NCBI GenBank assembly: GCA_030596405.1
Contig: JAUVKB010000080.1
Span: 1-9,305 of the forward strand
Direction of reading: 5' to 3'
DNA from: Deltaproteobacteria bacterium
GTDB lineage: Bacteria; Desulfobacterota; Desulfobacteria; Desulfobacterales; JAUVKB01
Length of the DNA stretch: 9,305 bases
Shown: positions 5,992 through 9,305 of the stretch, piece after piece
Position numbering within the stretch: position 1 is the stretch's first letter
How the letters are laid out: the number at the start of each line of letters is the position of its first letter
Position numbers and translations under genes: made by a program
Notes under the pieces: model-generated
The model's input: only the letters and a program-made list of their open reading frames with translations
Databases searched by the model: none
Told to the model about the DNA's origin: nothing

Positions 5992-7077
5992 TTATTGATC
6001 GAGTATTAGACCTTCACGGCCGCATGAAATCTGCCGGATATTTATGCCGGCAACCATTGCAGACGCCAAACCGATTATGATGACGGGAAACATGAAAATC
6101 ACGTGATTTGCCAGCATAAATCCTGCGGCATCCTTTGTCATAACCCCAAAAAGAGACAGTGCAAAGACCCCCCCTGCCTCCCAAATTCCCCAGAAACCCG
6201 GCACGGACGGGAGAGCAATAAAAAAACATACAATTATCATAACCGCAAACATCTCATTAAACGTCAGAGCTATGCCTGGACAGCCCAAAGACAGGGTGTA
6301 ATATGAAAAAGCGATAAGGCCCCAGATAACAACGGAAAGTCCGGCACAGGCGCACATCTTTACAGGATTTTTTAAAAGAAAAAAACCACGGGCAAAGTTT
6401 TCCACAAAACCGACCATCGGCATACATACCTTTTTCTCTATTTTTTTTCTAAAATTATTACCTGCAAAAAAAAATAAGGCCGGTATTTTAATAATCACCC
6501 TGTTTATAAACTTTTGCGTGGTTTCCATGCTGAATACGATTATTCCAGCGGCAATGACCATGCTAAAGGCTATCATGCCCCTTGCGGCGGTCTTTAAGAC
6601 CTGATCGTTTAAACGATAGTTACCGAATATAATATCATCACCTGGATCTATCTGTATCAGCATAAACACAATGCCAAAAGAAACGGTCATAATAACCAGA
6701 TCAAACAGACGTTCGGCAGCTATTGTCGCAAGCCCTGTGAAAAAGGGTATATTATCTCTTTTTTGCAAGATTGCAGGCCTTGCCACCTCGCCGACCCTGC
6801 CGGGAAATATGCAGTTTAACATAAAACCGATCATCAGGGGATGAAACACCCGCCAAAAACCTGGTTTTCCGACAGGTTCCAGAATAACCTGCCATCGAAA
6901 TACCCTTAGAACAAAACTTGCCAGCATAAAAAAAACAGCCGGGAGTATCCAAAAATAGTTTATGGATGCCACATAAATCAGTAGATCATCAAACGGCACA
7001 TTTCTAAAGGCGAAATAAAGCGCCGCGGCAGATACGCACCCACCGATAATCAAGGAGATTACAGTCTTTACTTTCAT
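5992..7077 (-). CDS. Flippase-like integral membrane protein (LPG synthase TM-region family)
   Basis: A 361-residue multi-spanning inner-membrane protein of the lysylphosphatidylglycerol-synthase transmembrane / UPF0104 family, seen here without the catalytic tRNA-dependent aminoacyl-transfer domain. Family signs are FRWQVIL (60-66), NCIFPGRVGEVARP (88-101) with the conserved N-x-P-x-R-x-GE-x-x-R pattern, ATIAAERLFDL (117-127), and the late loop LPSVPGFWGIWEAGG (289-303). Hydrophobic segments are seen at about 6-24, 42-60, 79-92, 127-143, 168-183, 241-262, 274-291 and 320-345. Members are proposed to move lipids or lipid-linked molecules, but the substrate here cannot be inferred. The ATG at 7075-7077 lacks a clear ribosome-binding site. 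The gene sits between ribF and def, 51 and 22 bp away, with no functional link obvious. Confidence 0.85.
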   Translation of the reverse strand: MKVKTVISLIIGGCVSAAALYFAFRNVPFDDLLIYVASINYFWILPAVFFMLASFVLRVFRWQVILEPVGKPGFWRVFHPLMIGFMLNCIFPGRVGEVARPAILQKRDNIPFFTGLATIAAERLFDLVIMTVSFGIVFMLIQIDPGDDIIFGNYRLNDQVLKTAARGMIAFSMVIAAGIIVFSMETTQKFINRVIIKIPALFFFAGNNFRKKIEKKVCMPMVGFVENFARGFFLLKNPVKMCACAGLSVVIWGLIAFSYYTLSLGCPGIALTFNEMFAVMIIVCFFIALPSVPGFWGIWEAGGVFALSLFGVMTKDAAGFMLANHVIFMFPVIIIGLASAMVAGINIRQISCGREGLILDQ

Positions 7078-7128
7078 AGGATAACATTCTTTAGTCTATC
7101 CACCTGAGTTGTTTCGGGACAATAACTG

Positions 7129-8061
7129 TCAAGCCAGCAAGTTATCCGCATTTGCAACATCTTTTCCAATCTGTTCCGACAATTCTTTGACACCTGAAAA
7201 CTTTTTTTCATCCCTTATCCGACGCACAAAGTTAACTCGGATTTTTTGCCCGTATATGTTTTCATTAAAATTGAGGATATACACTTCAACGGAATATTGA
7301 TGATCATCAAAGGTGGGACTGTATCCGATATTAGCGACCCCTTTGTATCTTTTACCAAGGCATTCCACAAAAACCGCATATACTCCCATTTTTGGACACA
7401 ACTCATCATTCAAGAGGATATTTGCAGTGGGAAAACCTAAGAGTTTCCCGCCTCTGTCACGCCCGCTCATTACCTTTCCCCTGATCTGGTAATAACGGCC
7501 AAGCAAGCGCCGCGCATGATCAACCTCTCCGGCTAAAACAAGCTCACGCACCCTGGTGCTGCTAATCCTGCCTGACAAGCCGTTTGGAGCAGGCACCCAT
7601 TTCGCCTGAATAACTTCAAAATTAAAACGTTCCGCCTCGCTTTTTAAAAAATCAAGGTTTCCTTCACGGTTTTTACCAAAAGTATAATCCTCTCCCACCA
7701 CAATGGCCTTCATACCGATACGTTCAACAAGAATATCTTCCACAAACTCCCTTGCCGTTAGATCTGCAAATTTCCTGGTAAATAGAATGCATATCAGAAC
7801 GTCAAGGCCGAAACCTTCAATCAATTCCACCTTCTGTTCATACAGCGTGATAAGAGGTGGATGGCCGTTCTGTTTTAACACCCTTATGGGGTGAGGCTCA
7901 AAAGTTACGGCAACTGATGTCCCTTCAAGCTCCCCGGCCTTTTTAATTACCATTTGAAAAAGGGCCTGATGCCCAAGGTGCACCCCGTCAAAATTGCCGA
8001 TGGTAATCACCGAATTTTTGAATGGCTTTTTAATATTATTAATAGATTCTATAAGTTGCAT
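7129..8061 (-). CDS. ribF: Bifunctional riboflavin kinase/FAD synthetase
   Basis: RibF phosphorylates riboflavin to FMN and adenylates FMN to FAD. With the start chosen here the protein has 310 residues. The N-terminal FAD-synthetase domain shows GNFDGVHLGH (22-31, nucleotidyltransferase HxGH), FEPHP (54-58), VVGEDYTFGKNREG (121-134) and GRISSTRVRELV (164-175). The C-terminal kinase domain shows GFPTAN (209-214), GVANIGYSPTF (241-251) and Glu259 in VEVYIL. The ATG at 8059-8061 has AAGG six bases upstream and gives the normal MQLI-type start just before the first strand. Possible in-frame ATGs at 8121 and 8100 would add 20 or 13 residues without a good ribosome-binding site. It is the first gene after the 149-bp gap below folC and heads the tightly spaced ribF-to-gspG run. 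Confidence 0.96.
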   Translation of the reverse strand: MQLIESINNIKKPFKNSVITIGNFDGVHLGHQALFQMVIKKAGELEGTSVAVTFEPHPIRVLKQNGHPPLITLYEQKVELIEGFGLDVLICILFTRKFADLTAREFVEDILVERIGMKAIVVGEDYTFGKNREGNLDFLKSEAERFNFEVIQAKWVPAPNGLSGRISSTRVRELVLAGEVDHARRLLGRYYQIRGKVMSGRDRGGKLLGFPTANILLNDELCPKMGVYAVFVECLGKRYKGVANIGYSPTFDDHQYSVEVYILNFNENIYGQKIRVNFVRRIRDEKKFSGVKELSEQIGKDVANADNLLA

Positions 8062-8067
8062 TGCAAA

Positions 8068-8071
8068 CCTT
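8068..8071 (-). promoter_or_regulatory. Ribosome-binding site that fixes the ribF start
   Basis: AAGG on the minus strand, six bases before the ATG at 8061. The upstream in-frame ATGs (8121, 8100) have no comparable sequence, so this decides the start in favour of the shorter, family-typical protein. Confidence 0.6.
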
Positions 8072-8175
8072 GTTTTCGCCAAATCGTGTTTCCAAATCAT
8101 GTTTATTGATGAATCGAGCATTCAACTAAACGATTTGATGAAAGAAAAAATAAAATATAACAAATTTATCACGTT

Positions 8176-8204
8176 AATATATCACATCATAAGAATGAAT
8201 GCAA
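8176..8204 (-). promoter_or_regulatory. Possible sigma-70-type promoter ahead of ribF
   Basis: On the minus strand TTGCAT (8199-8204) is followed, after exactly 17 bases, by TATATT (8176-8181). The -10 matches TATAAT at five of six positions; the -35 matches only in TTG. The site lies in the AT-rich 149-bp gap between folC and ribF, the longest gap in the minus-strand run. An AT-rich region can give such matches by chance. Confidence 0.3.
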
Positions 8205-8210
8205 AAGGAG

Positions 8211-9305
8211 TTAAAAATGATTAAATCCCTTTTTTTCAAGTTCCGCTTTTGCTTCACCAACTACATAAAGTGATCCGGCAATACAAATAGCATCATTACC
8301 GGATGCAGTATTAACTGCATGATTGATCGCCTTATCAATGTCAGGTATGATTTTTACATCCTGAATAAATTTTTTTGCAGTGTCACAAAGCTTTTCCGGA
8401 GATAATGCACGGTCAATCTTTGGGCGGGTTAATATGACCCTGTCACAAACGGGGAGAAGAGACCGGAGCATTGCGGAATACGGCTTGTCATCCAATATTC
8501 CGATTATAAGTGTAATTTTTCTGTCAGCAAAGTTTTCAGACAAAAATTTCGACAGGTTTTTTGCAGCAACCAAATTGTGTGCTCCGTCAACAAGTATTAA
8601 CGGAGAAGTCGAAACAACCTCAAGCCGCCCCTCCCAGGTATTTTGAACAAGCCCTGCCTTGATATGTTCCAATTCAATGTTTGTTTTACCAGTGTTTAGT
8701 ACTTCACATGCGGCAAGTACAAGCGCTGCGTTATCGACCTGATAATTGCCCGAAAGCCCTGTCTGCATTTTTTTCCATACATTTTCAATTCCAAAATATG
8801 TAAAAGTTCCGGCTTTATCCCTTCTTACACGGAATTCATTTCCAAAACGATACAACGGCGCCGATTTTTCGGCAGCAATCTTTTTTAAAACTAAAACGGC
8901 GCTTTTTTGCTTAGCGCCAGTTACAACAGGTATCTGTTTTTTTATTATACCACCTTTTTCCCCGGCTATCTGCGATATGGTATTCCCGAGGTATTCTTTA
9001 TGTTCAACAGATATATTGGATATTATGGAAACAGCAGGGTTTATTATATTGGTAGCGTCGAGCCGCCCTCCCATACCTGTCTCAATTATAGCCCAGTTGA
9101 CTTTTTGCCTCGCAAATTCATAAAGCGCCATAGCGGTCGTTAATTCGAAAAAGGTCGGTTCACGTTCGCCCTGAGGGACGGACAGCACCGCATCATAGGA
9201 AGCAACAACATCTTCGTCTGAAATCCGGCGGTTGTCTATACATATCCTTTCATTAAAACGCACAAGATGGGGGGATGTGTAAAGACCGACTTTATAACCG
9301 GAAGC
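8211..9305 (-). CDS. folC: Dihydrofolate synthase/folylpolyglutamate synthase (5' partial)
   Basis: FolC adds glutamate to dihydropteroate and to tetrahydrofolates using ATP. The frame is open to the right edge, so the protein starts off the window; 364 residues are visible. They begin with ASGYKVGLYTSPHLVRFNER, a core FolC motif. The GTG at 9261-9263 is an internal Val, not the start. Next come PTFFELTTAMALYEFA, the ligase motif ETGMGGRLDATNI, ISVEHKEYLGNTI with EKGGIIK (substrate and metal binding), SGNYQVDNAAL, and in the C-terminal domain EGRLE, VDGAHN and GILDDKPY. Only about 50 N-terminal residues, including the P-loop, should be missing. A 149-bp gap separates the stop from ribF. Folate supply links it functionally to Fmt downstream. 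Confidence 0.96.
   Translation of the reverse strand, partial: ASGYKVGLYTSPHLVRFNERICIDNRRISDEDVVASYDAVLSVPQGEREPTFFELTTAMALYEFARQKVNWAIIETGMGGRLDATNIINPAVSIISNISVEHKEYLGNTISQIAGEKGGIIKKQIPVVTGAKQKSAVLVLKKIAAEKSAPLYRFGNEFRVRRDKAGTFTYFGIENVWKKMQTGLSGNYQVDNAALVLAACEVLNTGKTNIELEHIKAGLVQNTWEGRLEVVSTSPLILVDGAHNLVAAKNLSKFLSENFADRKITLIIGILDDKPYSAMLRSLLPVCDRVILTRPKIDRALSPEKLCDTAKKFIQDVKIIPDIDKAINHAVNTASGNDAICIAGSLYVVGEAKAELEKKGFNHF

Noticed and set aside
8062..8121. Longer ribF beginning at the ATG at 8121 (20 extra residues)
   Set aside because: The extension has no ribosome-binding site and precedes the family-typical MQLI start, which has AAGG at the right spacing.
7994..8224. Small plus-strand open frame covering the folC-ribF gap
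   Set aside because: It overlaps the ribF 5' coding region and an AT-rich promoter-like gap, and its translation is low-complexity hydrophobic with no recognisable family.
9261..9263. GTG as the start codon of folC
   Set aside because: The frame continues upstream with the conserved ASGYKVGLYTSPHL segment to the window edge, so this codon is internal.
1..9305. CRISPR array, tRNA, rRNA, phage genes or a complete insertion sequence
   Set aside because: No regularly spaced repeats, no tRNA or rRNA-like sequence, and no transposase, integrase or phage structural protein was seen on either strand.

Overview
The window looks like chromosomal DNA from a Gram-negative bacterium, most plausibly a Desulfobacterales-type sulfate reducer or relative (Desulfobacterota). 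This lineage guess rests on overall impression: moderate, AT-leaning base composition, type II secretion genes directly after def-fmt-rsmB, and the style of the toxin-antitoxin proteins. No marker gene proves it.

Layout, left to right. Positions 2-562 (+) hold the C-terminal half of a DppF/OppF-type peptide-transporter ATPase, cut by the left window edge. Positions 563-860 are non-coding. Their right part (690-860) is a 171-bp segment bounded by imperfect 20-bp inverted repeats and is a candidate non-autonomous mobile or repetitive element. From 861 to the right edge every gene is on the minus strand. Read in the direction of transcription these are folC (5' end off the window), an AT-rich gap with a possible promoter, ribF, a flippase-like membrane protein, def, fmt, rsmB, gspF, gspG, an N-terminally truncated PIN-domain toxin remnant and a Phd/YefM-type antitoxin.

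From ribF to gspG the spacings are short (51, 22, -4, 11, 19 and 10 bp). Several ribosome-binding sites overlap the preceding stop codon, so this is probably one transcription unit. Function is mostly housekeeping: FolC makes (poly)glutamylated folates, Fmt uses 10-formyl-tetrahydrofolate to formylate initiator Met-tRNA, and Def removes the formyl group from new proteins. RsmB methylates 16S rRNA and RibF makes FMN and FAD. GspF and GspG are the platform protein and major pseudopilin of a type II secretion system whose other parts are not here.

The unusual part is the left third. Immediately after the gspG stop codon, and in the same frame, lies the rest of a VapC-like PIN domain lacking its first ~30-35 residues, followed by an intact antitoxin. 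This points to a recombination junction at about position 1400. The inverted-repeat element ends directly against the antitoxin stop codon. I did not find a convincing new biological system; the junction and the repeat element deserve the closest look.
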